Shown here in pieces: positions 41,561 to 50,204 of a DNA stretch of 50,738 nucleotides. How positions within the stretch are numbered: the first letter of the stretch is position 1; every line of letters begins with the position of its first letter. The position numbers and the translations under genes are program-made. This DNA comes from SICU01 sp038045445 (GTDB taxonomy: Archaea > Nanobdellota > Nanobdellia > Pacearchaeales > GW2011-AR1). The stretch is from NCBI GenBank assembly GCA_038045445.1, contig JBBSYC010000007.1, forward strand, positions 1 to 50,738, given 5' to 3'. The notes beneath the pieces were generated by a model. That model did no database searches and was not told where the DNA came from. It saw nothing but the letters and a program-made list of their open reading frames with translations.

Positions 41561-42361
41561 TTAAGAGTACTTAGATAAAAATTTAATCTCATCTCTATAT
41601 TGCTTTTCTCTCTCTTTCATTTCAGCTCTACTAATAATTTTATCTCTTAATAGTGTAGGCAATTCATTTATTTTCTTTTTAATTTCAATTATTGCATCGC
41701 TTGCACCCTTTTGTTCAAGTCTTTCAAGGTTAAGTTTAAGCCACCATCTATTAATAGTGCCATCCATCCAAGCCATGATTCCTGCAAGAATAGCAGTAAC
41801 GGGATAAATATATTTTAGGTTACTGTTTATGGAGTCGAATCTACTCCCCCAAAGAAAAAGGAATACTACTCCAAAAGCTACCCATAATAACCTTCTTATT
41901 GAAGCCACCTTCTTCTTTAACCCAACATTAACTATCAAAAACCAAGCAACAAAAGGTAAAGTGGCAGATAGAGTTATGCCAAGAGCAGAATAAGGAAGAA
42001 GAATAGATTGTATTACTTGAGCATCCCCTATCCACCTAGTAGCAAGCAGTGCGATAATTAAAGTTATCACAAAGTGAGCTGTAGAATTGTCAGAAAAGAA
42101 ATTTACTCTACCGAATGCAAGATAAACAACAGAAAAAATAAGTATTAAGAATAAAACCTTGCTCCATAAAACATCGCTACTATCAAAATCAGCAGAACCC
42201 TTGATATCTCCAACAAGTAATTTGGCTATAGGTTCTATTATTTCTGTAAGACCATTAATGAAATTATTAAATTCTTGAGCAAATGTAGACTGAGCACTAA
42301 CAAAAGGAACAAATACCAATAAAACCAAAGCTAAAACAAAAAAGTTCCTCTTACTCATCAT
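41561..42361 (-). CDS. Signal-peptide multi-pass membrane protein, paralog B
   Basis: 266 residues from ATG 42361, with the TATA-like ATTTATAAAT (42382-42391) 26 bases upstream. Signal FVLALVLLVFVPFVSAQ, then PIAKLLVGD, KVLFLILIF, TLIIALLATRWI, further helices and a long charged tail rich in Lys/Glu. Same plan as paralog A. It is divergent from paralog C with only 39 bases between the start codons. Confidence 0.6.
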   Translation of the reverse strand: MMSKRNFFVLALVLLVFVPFVSAQSTFAQEFNNFINGLTEIIEPIAKLLVGDIKGSADFDSSDVLWSKVLFLILIFSVVYLAFGRVNFFSDNSTAHFVITLIIALLATRWIGDAQVIQSILLPYSALGITLSATLPFVAWFLIVNVGLKKKVASIRRLLWVAFGVVFLFLWGSRFDSINSNLKYIYPVTAILAGIMAWMDGTINRWWLKLNLERLEQKGASDAIIEIKKKINELPTLLRDKIISRAEMKEREKQYRDEIKFLSKYS

Positions 42362-42369
42362 ACACAAGT

Positions 42370-42391
42370 AATATAAATGCAATTTATAAAT
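42370..42391. promoter_or_regulatory. Interleaved divergent TATA elements
   Basis: AATATAAAT (42370-42378) lies about 27 bases before the plus-strand ATG at 42401, and ATTTATAAAT (42382-42391) lies about 26 bases before the minus-strand ATG at 42361. Each TATA box occupies the other gene's start region, so initiation in one direction should exclude the other. Confidence 0.5.
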
Positions 42392-42400
42392 CTATCTAAG

Positions 42401-43075
42401 ATGAAAAATAAAAAGATTGTATTAATTTTTACCATTCTATTACTAACCTTAAAGTTATTTTTAGTAAGTGCTCAAATTACAGAAAGTGGCATAAAAGATA
42501 AAATCGAAGGGCTTGAAAAGGCTAAAACTATTATAGAAAAAAACATTTCAAACTTCAAGGTAACCAATAACTCACTTACACAACAATGGGAAGAATACTT
42601 GGGAAATACAACATTTGGGAAGTTTTTCATCGAAGTAGGAAATGTTCTAACAGCATTTAATCCAATTTGGAAGTTATTTATAGGAATAGAATATTCCTTA
42701 TCTTGGCTATTTTTTTTCTCATTAATAATCGCAGTAACATTTGTAATAATGATTTATAGGCCACTTAAAGATTTTTTTGATACAAATTCGATTTTAACTT
42801 TAGTAATAACTCTAGCAATTTTAGGATTAATATCTATAAAAAAGACAATTCCAACAGCATTAGAATCCATGTCTTTTCTAATACCAAATAAATGGGCTAT
42901 AATCTTTGCAATTATAATAACTTATGGAATAGCTCACACTTATTGGATAATGAGTAAAAAATGGGGTCAAAAGTTTAGCGAACAAAGAAAGAAGGATAAA
43001 GAGAAAGAAAGAGAATTAAGAGAACAAACCCTCGATAGGGTTAAAGATATGAGACTAAGAGCTGGAAAACCTTAA
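42401..43075 (+). CDS. Signal-peptide membrane protein, paralog C
   Basis: 224 residues from ATG 42401. Signal VLIFTILLLTLKLFLVSAQ, a helical outside part of about 70 residues, NPIWKLFIG, then about four helices (LSWLFFFSLIIAVTFVIMIY and others) and a charged C-terminal coiled tail. The plan resembles paralogs A and B, with a larger extracellular part. Family unknown. Confidence 0.6.
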   Translation: MKNKKIVLIFTILLLTLKLFLVSAQITESGIKDKIEGLEKAKTIIEKNISNFKVTNNSLTQQWEEYLGNTTFGKFFIEVGNVLTAFNPIWKLFIGIEYSLSWLFFFSLIIAVTFVIMIYRPLKDFFDTNSILTLVITLAILGLISIKKTIPTALESMSFLIPNKWAIIFAIIITYGIAHTYWIMSKKWGQKFSEQRKKDKEKERELREQTLDRVKDMRLRAGKP

Positions 43076-43182
43076 GACAAACTTGTCTACACTTTATTTG
43101 TCTTCCAAATCCCATAACATGAGAATTATAGAAAGAAATGACAAAAAGATATATATATAATGGACTAACAACAATTAATCAA

Positions 43183-43719
43183 ATGAAAAATAAGTCTATT
43201 ATTGTTATAATCTCCACATTATTTCTAACATTAATCTTGATGATTATAGTCTTTTATCTAAAAGATTCTAACAAGGCAACTGAAGAAATCCTAAATTCTC
43301 CATCTTTAGAAGAAGCCTATAATTCTCCTTCAATTTTAATTCAGGAGCATACAAAAGGAACAAAAAAATCCGTAAGATGTTTATTTAGTACCCTAACTGG
43401 TATGAAATGTTATGATCTTGACATGAAAAGAATACCCTATCACTGCGACGATGAGTTCGTACTGACTGGAACAGGAGATTCATTAAATTGTAAAGAGCCA
43501 CTAACATGCGATATAACTAAGGCTTACGACGATTCTAACATGGAATTAATAAAGAATAGTGAGGGTTTAAAATGTCCTGAAATCTGCCCATACCTACAAA
43601 AAACAGGAGAATATTATGAGGGAAGTTGTTCTATAATTAATTATTTATCAGAGGACTGCGTGTTTACAATAGCATCAGCTTATCGTTATTATAAATGCTC
43701 TGAAAGTCCTGGAAATTAA
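43183..43719 (+). CDS. Cys-rich exported protein with N-terminal anchor
   Basis: 178 residues from ATG 43183; TATA-like ATATATATAA (43149-43158) is about 28 bases upstream, so the longer frame is rejected. One hydrophobic helix (about 4-24) is followed by an outside domain with about ten Cys, probably disulphide-bonded. No family recognised. It follows paralog C and may share its role at the cell surface. Confidence 0.6.
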   Translation: MKNKSIIVIISTLFLTLILMIIVFYLKDSNKATEEILNSPSLEEAYNSPSILIQEHTKGTKKSVRCLFSTLTGMKCYDLDMKRIPYHCDDEFVLTGTGDSLNCKEPLTCDITKAYDDSNMELIKNSEGLKCPEICPYLQKTGEYYEGSCSIINYLSEDCVFTIASAYRYYKCSESPGN

Positions 43720-43750
43720 AACATTTCTTCAAAATCTGATTTAACAAAAA

Positions 43751-43954
43751 TCACTTCACTCTAAAACTATTCTTCCTAACTCTCTCCTCATTCAGCCTTT
43801 TCAAAACATCGCGCCCTTTTTCAGTCTCTTTTAATCTCTTATAAAAATCATCTGCCTTATCATAAACCGCATTAATGAAATCATCAATAACAGGCTTCCA
43901 TTCCTCTATTGGATGTATCTTAACAAAATTAGCCCACCTTTCAACTGATTCCAT
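43751..43954 (-). CDS. Small charged protein (67 residues)
   Basis: ESVERWANFVKIHPIEEWKP begins a helical, charged protein without membrane segment. A 44-codon frame ends six bases upstream on the same strand, so the two may be a coupled pair of small proteins beside mobile-element remnants. The layout is like a toxin-antitoxin pair, but neither sequence is recognised. Confidence 0.45.
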   Translation of the reverse strand: MESVERWANFVKIHPIEEWKPVIDDFINAVYDKADDFYKRLKETEKGRDVLKRLNEERVRKNSFRVK

Positions 43955-43960
43955 GTGAGT

Positions 43961-44095
43961 TTATCTCTTTCCATTTTTCTCTAACCTCAGTCTTTTAATC
44001 ATTCCTTTAATTTTTTCTATAAAATCCTCATCAATATCTTCTTTATATATTATTCTTAAATGCCTAGCATCCTCAATATCTTTATTAGGAAACAC
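43961..44095 (-). CDS. Small charged protein (44 residues)
   Basis: From GTG 44095, directly after an in-frame stop: FPNKDIEDARHLRIIYKEDI and a basic helix. It precedes the 43751-43954 gene by six bases. It may be a small real partner or the tail of a disrupted gene. Confidence 0.35.
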   Translation of the reverse strand: MFPNKDIEDARHLRIIYKEDIDEDFIEKIKGMIKRLRLEKNGKR

Positions 44096-44109
44096 CTAAA
44101 AATAACTTG

Positions 44110-44280
44110 CTAAATTTTAGATAAAGTGTAATTCCATTGTGGATTAACTTCATGTCTTACAAAACTAATATTTTCATAATCTTCATCTGAAACTTTTTTC
44201 TTTAACTCATAGATATTTTTATCAATTTTAGCTTTTATTTCTAATCCTTTTTTAGTTTTTGTTCCTTCAAATGACCTCCT
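44110..44280 (-). pseudogene. C-terminal remnant of an ISAzo13-type transposase
   Basis: Only about 52 residues are meaningful: EGTKTKKGLEIKAKIDKNIY, then KVSDEDYENISFVRHEVNPQ and WNYTLSK. These match the C-terminus of ISAzo13/Rhodopirellula-type transposases (TKTGL...VSDEE...EWNYT). Everything upstream is lost, replaced by the structured element at 44281-44333 and an IS200-like fragment. Confidence 0.7.
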
Positions 44281-44333
44281 CCGCACCCTAAAGGTTTGCC
44301 CTGATGGGCAAATCTGCCTACGGCAGAGTGCGG
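44281..44333 (-). repeat. Three-way-junction palindromic element at the tnpA remnant end
   Basis: CCGCAC/GTGCGG (44281-44286 with 44328-44333) encloses two hairpins, TTTGCCC/GGGCAAA (44295-44312) and CTGCC/GGCAG (44314-44326). Subterminal hairpins like these are the DNA signals recognised by IS200/IS605 TnpA. It sits right at the 3' end of the tnpA fragment, so it may be that element's right end. Confidence 0.55.
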
Positions 44334-44515
44334 TTTCCCGATGACGCCAACCCATGATGTTCTCTTTGGTTTCTGATGTATTCTTCTACAACTTCTTTTT
44401 GCACAAAACCCACAGATGCTCCAAATTTTCCTTTACTCCAAAAGTGACCTCTTGGATATCTCAATCTTGCATTTGGAACCTTTCTAAAGAAAATGTAGGA
44501 TGAACCTCCTTTCAA
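44318..44515 (-). pseudogene. C-terminal half of an IS200/IS605 TnpA transposase
   Basis: KGGSSYIFFRKVPNARLRYP, then RGHFWSKGKFGASVGFVQKE and a helix ending EEYIRNQREHHG match the second half of Y1 transposase TnpA, including the region that bears the catalytic Tyr. The N-terminal HUH part is absent upstream, where repeats and tRNA-Ala begin. Probably an inactive remnant. Confidence 0.75.
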
Positions 44516-44607
44516 CTGATAAAAATATCTTAGAAATCTAAGCTTTAAATTTAACTGGCGAGGTCAAGTTGATAACTGCGAAGCTCCTCACTGCGGAGAT
44601 TTACTTA

Positions 44608-44669
44608 ATTTCATATTCTCTTGTTCGAACCTCCTCACAAGCTCGGAGACTCACTGCGGAATATGAAAT
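44608..44669. repeat. Palindromic interspersed repeat, copy 2 (41-base core)
   Basis: ATTTCATATTC (44608-44618) and GAATATGAAAT (44659-44669) are perfect 11-bp inverted ends around the core that aligns with 27507-27547. The right end touches the 3' end of tRNA-Ala. A related half unit (GAAGCTCCTCACTGCGGAG, about 44580-44598) precedes it, and GAGGAGCTTC at 44778-44787 is a further inverted piece. Confidence 0.6.
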
Positions 44670-44739
44670 GGACCCGACGAGGATCGAACTCGTGACCCCC
44701 CGGTGCAAGCGGGGCGTTTTACCACTAGACTACGGGCCC
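44669..44739 (-). tRNA. tRNA-Ala (TGC)
   Basis: Acceptor GGGCCCG/CGGGTCC with a G3-T70 pair, the alanine identity element; anticodon stem CCCCG/CGGGG with loop CTTGCAC, anticodon TGC; T arm ACGAG-TTCGATC-CTCGT; discriminator A. No intron. It is embedded in palindromic repeats, one ending at its 3' base. Confidence 0.95.
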
Positions 44740-44746
44740 TTTTTAT

Positions 44747-44808
44747 CTTCCGCATCGAGAAAGCCCACAGCTGAAAGCGAGGAGCTTCACAGGAAGAGAA
44801 GATAAAAA
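44747..44808. repeat. Inverted repeat upstream of tRNA-Ala
   Basis: TTTTTATCTTCC (about 44740-44751) and GGAAGAGAAGATAAAAA (44793-44809) pair except for two extra bases, enclosing a GC-richer core with GAGGAGCTTC. It mirrors the repeat on the other side of tRNA-Ala and may belong to the same element class. Confidence 0.45.
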
Positions 44809-44866
44809 TAATCTCTATCTAGTTTATAAGATAATTAGTGATTTTTAAAGGTTGTTAAATGGGTTT

Positions 44867-47800
44867 TCAATATACAGAGATTATATTTCCAGTCAATGGA
44901 TCTCTTTGTTCAAATCCTTCTTGTTCTTGATTTTCATTGTCTTCATCTTGCATTTCTCCTTGTCTATCTTCATCTCCACCCATAACAACTTCAAAGAATG
45001 CTCTTGTGAAACGAATTGCTAAACCTTCTGCTTCTTCGGGAGTTGTTATTGCTGACGACATAAGCTCTCTAAACATGAAATACATCTTTACTCCATCTAC
45101 AACATTTTCTACTGCACCTGTTCTTGGTTTGGGATCCCATGAGGGGCTTTCAAGTTCAACTCTTCCCGACTCTCCATATTCAACTATATCTAAAAGCTGT
45201 TCAATATCAAACTCTATTCTGACATCCTCGGCAGGATTTTCTGAAGGAAGCATTGGTTCGAAAGATAATAGATTATCTTGATTTACTTTGACATATATAT
45301 TGAAAACTACTTCGTTTGTAGAATAATCTTTGAATTGAATTACAAGACTTTCGCCGAAGTTTTCATTAAAATGTGTGATGTCTTCTAAGATATTGTCTTC
45401 TATCAATCTTTGTCTTTGTTCTTCTGTTAGAGAATTACTTGATCCCTCACCTTCTGGACCGGGTAGTCTATGAGATTCCATTGCCTTTTTCATTTCAAGC
45501 TTGTAGAAATCTCTTGAAGGGAAAAGCCATGTTTTCATGTAAGGAGATATTATCTCAACTTCTTCTCCCTCTTCAGATATTTTTGCCTTCTTTATTTCTT
45601 CCCAAAATTCTATGCTTCCGTATTCTGTTTCATACTCAAAGTTAATTAAATTTTGAGATGGAGGGTCTGCATTTTCAAGACATTCTGACCTTTCTATTAA
45701 TTGTCTTGATAAATCTACATCTCTCCAATATAAATCAAATATTCCTGAAATATGATTTTCCCAGTCATCCGCTGAAGATGCAACATAATCTTCAAAAAAC
45801 CATGAGGCAAATTCTTCATTTAAAGATTTTTCAAGAGCTTCTCTTTGTTTGAGAAGATTTTCATATTCTCTCTTACACCAGTCTCCACCATTCCAGTTAT
45901 AGTATTTCTCTTTTACTATTTGAAAGTCTCTGAATTCATCTCCCCATCCGCCGAACCAGATTGATTCGCTAATTTGGTCTTTCTCCTGTCTGCAAGCTCC
46001 CCCTACTGTGAAGACAAATTTTTCTTCCTTATGTTCTTGTCTTTCTGGTTCAACCCATGTGTTTTCTCCTGCAAGACATTTTGTTGAACAATCGTTGACA
46101 AAAGAATTTTCATCTGTTTCGGACTTTGCTTTTTCTTCACATGAAATCTTTACTTCATCAATATTACAATCCAATTCCTGCCCACATTCTTCTCTTATGC
46201 AGTTCTCTGTGTAAGGCCTTACTTTTATATCATAAAACTCACGGTCACATCTTTCTGCACATTCATTTTCTCTTCTTTCTCTATCCTCTTCTTCTCTTCT
46301 TTCCCTATCATCTCTTTCCCTATTTTCTCTCTGTTCTCCTGTTTCTTCATTTGGAGGCGGACTTAGTTGTTCTCCTTCACCTGTTCCTGAACTACCACTT
46401 TCTCCGCCACTTCCACTGTTCTCCCCACTTCCACTACTTCCTTCTCCTCCACCGTTACTTCCTCCTTCTCCGCCTTCTACTTGGAAACCACTAATTACAA
46501 ACCTAAAGAAATTAGATATTGCATTGCCTGTGATTGTTGGCTCTTGTTCTGTTTGTTCTTGCTGGTCTGGAGGGCTTTGGTCTAATTCACTTGGTTGTTC
46601 TTCTTGGATTTCTGATTGTTGAACTTCTTGTTCTGAAGGACTTTCAGTTATTAGCTCTTCTGATTGTTCTTGTGTTTCTGATTGTTGAACTTCTTCAGAT
46701 ACCTCTTGAATTGTTTCTGGAAGAGTCACACATATTCCATTACTACAAACATCGTTTTCGTTACCACAGTCTGACTTAACAGTGCAAGCATTGCCTACAA
46801 CGCTTTCTGATATTTGTTCTACTTCAACTCCCTCTATTGATTCTACTACTGGAGTTTCACCTTCAATAATTTCTTCTCCTTGAGGACATTCTACGTTTGT
46901 ATCTTTCCAAATACCTTGAAAGCATAATTTATCAACAACTCTTTCTCCTGAAGAGCAGGAAATTATTTCTTCATCTCCATCTGTGCATTCTGGTTCTCTG
47001 CATTCTGTCAATTGAGTTAATTGACATGTGCCTTCAATGCATGAAGAATCCCCACATAGCGGGTCTGTGCAATCATTATCTGTCTCGCATGTTGTTGTTT
47101 CTGTTAGACATATCGGTGCAAGAGGACAACTACTTGCATCAACTCCGGAAAATATTGCAGTTCCATCGCAGGATATTGCTTCGTGACTAGCACAAATTGC
47201 ACAGTCTGAAGAACAACTTGCTGTTTCGTTTTCTTCGCAGATATTGTTTCCGCAGACAGGTCCTGATGTTTCATTTGTTTCTGCTTTTGCCTGACATGTT
47301 CCTGCTATGCAATATAAGTCTCTTGCCTCTTGAGTTGTTTGACCGTTTTCGCCTACAACAGATACTGTTTCAGAGCCACAGATTTTTCCACTACACTGGT
47401 TCTCTGCACAATCAATCTGCTGGTTGTTGTTGTCATCTAAATTATTTGTGCATATCTCTTCTCCAAATTCCTTGAATTGCTCAAATAACCTCTTCTCCCA
47501 TTGATCTTGTGAGAAGTAAGATTCTTTTTTATCATACTCTGAAAATAAATTCAAGAAAAACTGTTTTCTTTCTTCATGGTTTTTGTCTTGAAGAGACCTT
47601 TGCGCAATCATTCTCTCTTGATCCTTTTTTATCCAACAGTAAGTCTTTGAGCACTCTTCTCTTTCTTCTTGAGTCATTGTTTCAAAGTCTATTTTATATT
47701 GGTCTTGAAATTGCTCCCAGACATTATTTGATTTTTCATTCCACACTTCTAGCAAAGGCCTTAATTGTTGCATTCTTTGCATTGCTTCTTTAAAATTTTC

Positions 47801-48742
47801 GTTCTGCAAATCTGATTTTGCATTTGATATTGTCTCTTGGATTTCTCTTTTGAAGTCTTCTATAGAATAACTTTCGTACTGTTGCCTATTAGAGTTTGAG
47901 TTTCCTTCATCTTTTATTTGGGAAGATTTTCCTCTTGAATCAACCCACATATTCATATTTATCCAATGCCACTCACAATCATCACAAATTTCAAGCCTTA
48001 TTTTTGACTGAAATTTTTCTCCGTCCACAAAATCTATTTCTTGTGCAATTATCTTCTGAGAATCTCTTTTATTTTCGCTACCAAATAAATTATTCATGTT
48101 GGCTTCACACTTAAGGGAGTTTTTGTATGGTTGATTGTTGAATGTCTGTTCTATATTTACACTTCCTTCTGCTAACCTCTCTAAGTTATCACTTGTAGGA
48201 TTTGATGAGTATTCCAGTGCAAGAGATTTTACTTTTTCTATTTCGCTTTCTATATCTATTTCCTGGCTCTTGCTCTTGAAGTTTATGTCATGATGAAGAC
48301 GATATATTATTTTGTCAGGGTCACTTCTTGAGAAGCTTGGCCATGCACTCAAGTATATTTGAGTTTCTTTACCATCAAAAATTATTTTTCTCCATGCAGG
48401 CACTTCTTTGTCAATTTTTTTTTCTCTTTCTTCGCCTTCAACCCATACCCATTGTGTCGATTCAGTAGGGCTACCTAATGCGTTCTCCAGTTGTTCCTGC
48501 TTTAGTGTTTGGTCGTGCTGTCCTGAATCTGCCCCCATGATTATTGCCATTTCCTTGCTCAATGAGGACATATATACTATAAGCTGTGCATAATTTATGC
48601 TACCTGTTTCATATTGCTCTGCGACATTAGTCATCTTTTTTATAGAAGAATCAATTGATTGTGCTGATATTAAATTTGAAAGAAATATTGAAGATAGAAG
48701 TGTCAGAGCAATTAAGGTAAATATCCTTGCCCTCTTTTTCAT
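44867..48742 (-). CDS. Giant Cys-rich secreted surface protein
   Basis: 1291 residues. Signal peptide about 1-27 (ending SNLISAQS). A Gln/Glu-rich helical part runs to about 420. A Cys-rich zone (about 430-665) has repeats like CGNNICEENETASCSSDC and CETDNDCTDPLCG. A Ser/Gln/Glu-rich stretch (about 670-735) and ITGNAISNFFRF (about 737) follow, then a Gly/Ser linker (about 760), an Arg/Glu/Asp-rich block (about 805-825) and a long C-terminal domain ending LTGNIISVY. No transmembrane anchor is clear at the end. A host- or surface-adhesion role is inferred. Confidence 0.75.
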   Translation of the reverse strand: MKKRARIFTLIALTLLSSIFLSNLISAQSIDSSIKKMTNVAEQYETGSINYAQLIVYMSSLSKEMAIIMGADSGQHDQTLKQEQLENALGSPTESTQWVWVEGEEREKKIDKEVPAWRKIIFDGKETQIYLSAWPSFSRSDPDKIIYRLHHDINFKSKSQEIDIESEIEKVKSLALEYSSNPTSDNLERLAEGSVNIEQTFNNQPYKNSLKCEANMNNLFGSENKRDSQKIIAQEIDFVDGEKFQSKIRLEICDDCEWHWINMNMWVDSRGKSSQIKDEGNSNSNRQQYESYSIEDFKREIQETISNAKSDLQNENFKEAMQRMQQLRPLLEVWNEKSNNVWEQFQDQYKIDFETMTQEEREECSKTYCWIKKDQERMIAQRSLQDKNHEERKQFFLNLFSEYDKKESYFSQDQWEKRLFEQFKEFGEEICTNNLDDNNNQQIDCAENQCSGKICGSETVSVVGENGQTTQEARDLYCIAGTCQAKAETNETSGPVCGNNICEENETASCSSDCAICASHEAISCDGTAIFSGVDASSCPLAPICLTETTTCETDNDCTDPLCGDSSCIEGTCQLTQLTECREPECTDGDEEIISCSSGERVVDKLCFQGIWKDTNVECPQGEEIIEGETPVVESIEGVEVEQISESVVGNACTVKSDCGNENDVCSNGICVTLPETIQEVSEEVQQSETQEQSEELITESPSEQEVQQSEIQEEQPSELDQSPPDQQEQTEQEPTITGNAISNFFRFVISGFQVEGGEGGSNGGGEGSSGSGENSGSGGESGSSGTGEGEQLSPPPNEETGEQRENRERDDRERREEEDRERRENECAERCDREFYDIKVRPYTENCIREECGQELDCNIDEVKISCEEKAKSETDENSFVNDCSTKCLAGENTWVEPERQEHKEEKFVFTVGGACRQEKDQISESIWFGGWGDEFRDFQIVKEKYYNWNGGDWCKREYENLLKQREALEKSLNEEFASWFFEDYVASSADDWENHISGIFDLYWRDVDLSRQLIERSECLENADPPSQNLINFEYETEYGSIEFWEEIKKAKISEEGEEVEIISPYMKTWLFPSRDFYKLEMKKAMESHRLPGPEGEGSSNSLTEEQRQRLIEDNILEDITHFNENFGESLVIQFKDYSTNEVVFNIYVKVNQDNLLSFEPMLPSENPAEDVRIEFDIEQLLDIVEYGESGRVELESPSWDPKPRTGAVENVVDGVKMYFMFRELMSSAITTPEEAEGLAIRFTRAFFEVVMGGDEDRQGEMQDEDNENQEQEGFEQRDPLTGNIISVY

Positions 48743-48817
48743 GATTATATTAATGTTGCTTGATATAAAAAGGTGATGTTTTTTTATCCTTAACTAAATT
48801 TAATAAGCAATTTAATC

Positions 48818-49171
48818 TTAAAGTTTTTTGTAGTGTTGTATCAATCTACCCATATCCTCTGCTGAAATTGGAAAGTCCTGAATATTTCTGTTTATCGTTT
48901 GCCATCTGTCTCCATTAAATATTTGAATTGCGCAAGTTCCCCACCAACCAGGGCTTAAGTTAATTTCATAACCGCATGCTCTTAAAATTTCTATTTTTTC
49001 TTGGGTATCTAATTTTCCGTCGACATTCCACCTCATTATATCTGAAGATAACCTTTCAAGACCCTCTAAAGAAATTTCGGCATAATGTGTTTCTGGTTGG
49101 ATATCCTTGGGTTCTTCATTAGCACAACCTAAAAGTCCTAGAAGAGCTAAAGAGGATAATGTACGCCCCAT
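48818..49171 (-). CDS. Small lipoprotein
   Basis: 117 residues. SLALLGLLGCANEE near the start is a lipobox with Cys16 as the lipidated residue. The mature part has NVDGKLDTQEKIEILRACGY, reminiscent of a calcium-binding EF-hand-like loop (DGKLD). Membrane-attached extracellular protein; family unknown. Confidence 0.6.
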   Translation of the reverse strand: MGRTLSSLALLGLLGCANEEPKDIQPETHYAEISLEGLERLSSDIMRWNVDGKLDTQEKIEILRACGYEINLSPGWWGTCAIQIFNGDRWQTINRNIQDFPISAEDMGRLIQHYKKL

Positions 49172-49303
49172 TGTTAAGCTTATTTCAATTTATTTATAAA
49201 ACTTAGTTACTATTTGAAGTAACAAATAATTTCCAAATTTTTAATTGCTCTGTAAAAATATTTCTAACGATAAAATTAAATATGCCTTTTGACTTGTTTT
49301 GAG

Positions 49304-49780
49304 ATGGGTAGAAATGATATGCCTAGAGATGTGAAGCATCTTGTAATTGCTCTTGGAGCTTCAGTTATTTTATGTTCAAGTTCTCGATACTTAGGATTAT
49401 TTCCTGATTCTGAAATCTTAGAACATAATAGAAGACGTGAAACTGTCGAAATTAGATATGATGAAAGAACTGCAGATGAAAGAAGCGAGTTAATTCAGAG
49501 AGTAACTGCAACAATGGCAAGGCAGGATACTGCAAAAGAAGACCCTCGAGACGAAAGAGATAATATTGTGACTACGAGAGAATGTGTTCTATTTCTTAAG
49601 GATATTGGTGTTAAAGGAGATGTAGGATATGTAGTTTATGATTTTGGTTCTGTTTCTGTTGGTGCTGAAAAAGATGGTCGTGACCTAATGGTTTTTACTA
49701 CTGTTGGAAATTATGTTGATGCTAAACGCCTCTTACTTGAAGATGCAAGAAAGTATCTTACAAAGAATGAAAAGAAATAA
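49304..49780 (+). CDS. Hypothetical protein with N-terminal hydrophobic segment
   Basis: 158 residues from ATG 49304 (TTG 49289 would add five). A hydrophobic stretch (about 12-28, HLVIALGASVILCSSS) may be an anchor or signal. The rest is charged, with ECVLFLKDIGVKGDVGYVVY in the C-terminal half. No family recognised. It ends 20 bases before the promoter-like CTTTTAAAG of the 23S rRNA. Confidence 0.5.
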   Translation: MGRNDMPRDVKHLVIALGASVILCSSSRYLGLFPDSEILEHNRRRETVEIRYDERTADERSELIQRVTATMARQDTAKEDPRDERDNIVTTRECVLFLKDIGVKGDVGYVVYDFGSVSVGAEKDGRDLMVFTTVGNYVDAKRLLLEDARKYLTKNEKK

Positions 49781-49797
49781 CCTCGAGGACCGAAAGC

Positions 49798-49806
49798 CTT
49801 TTAAAG
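49798..49806 (+). promoter_or_regulatory. TATA element of the 23S rRNA gene
   Basis: CTTTTAAAG lies between the upstream gene and the long structured leader. With a start about 26 bases later, the transcript would begin near 49828. No 16S rRNA gene lies between this site and 23S, so 23S appears to have its own promoter. Confidence 0.5.
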
Positions 49807-49827
49807 ACATTATCGTTGAGAAGCACT

Positions 49828-50204
49828 AGATGTTACGCTACCGAAATTTACACTTACAACTTGACGATTCTATCGTCGGTAAATAAGTTTTTCTGTTGTG
49901 TACCATCTAACTGATGGGTACGCAATCAATGGTTGCGTTATCTTGCAGAGTTGATATTCAATGACGCGCGTACGCAGGAAAACTCGGAAAATGATGAGAA
50001 ATTATCATTTTCTGAGCGATCAATGTGCTGACTGATAAAGGAAGCACATTGACGTAAACAAGCAAATCTAATTCCTATACAAGGAAAAAATTTGTGAGTT
50101 TAGAAGATACTCAAAGTGTAAGAGTAAAATCAAACACTTTGACAATAGACAATGTATTTTTTAATAAAATTCTGATTGAAAGACAATTTCGAACATCAAT
50201 TAAT
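49828..50204 (+). ncRNA. Structured 23S rRNA leader
   Basis: Strong hairpins: CTCGGAAAATGAT/ATCATTTTCTGAG (49983-50016, thirteen pairs with one G-T), TCAATGTGCT/AGCACATTGA (50020-50052) and TCAAAGTGT/ACACTTTGA (50111-50142), with weaker ones near 49870 and 49905. Some may be processing stems of pre-23S; others may form an independent small RNA. Confidence 0.45.

Noticed and set aside
44937..48593. Numerous plus-strand frames opposite the 1291-residue gene
   Set aside because: They are rich in Leu, Phe and Ser as expected for antisense shadows of a Gln/Glu/Lys-rich gene, and lack promoters.
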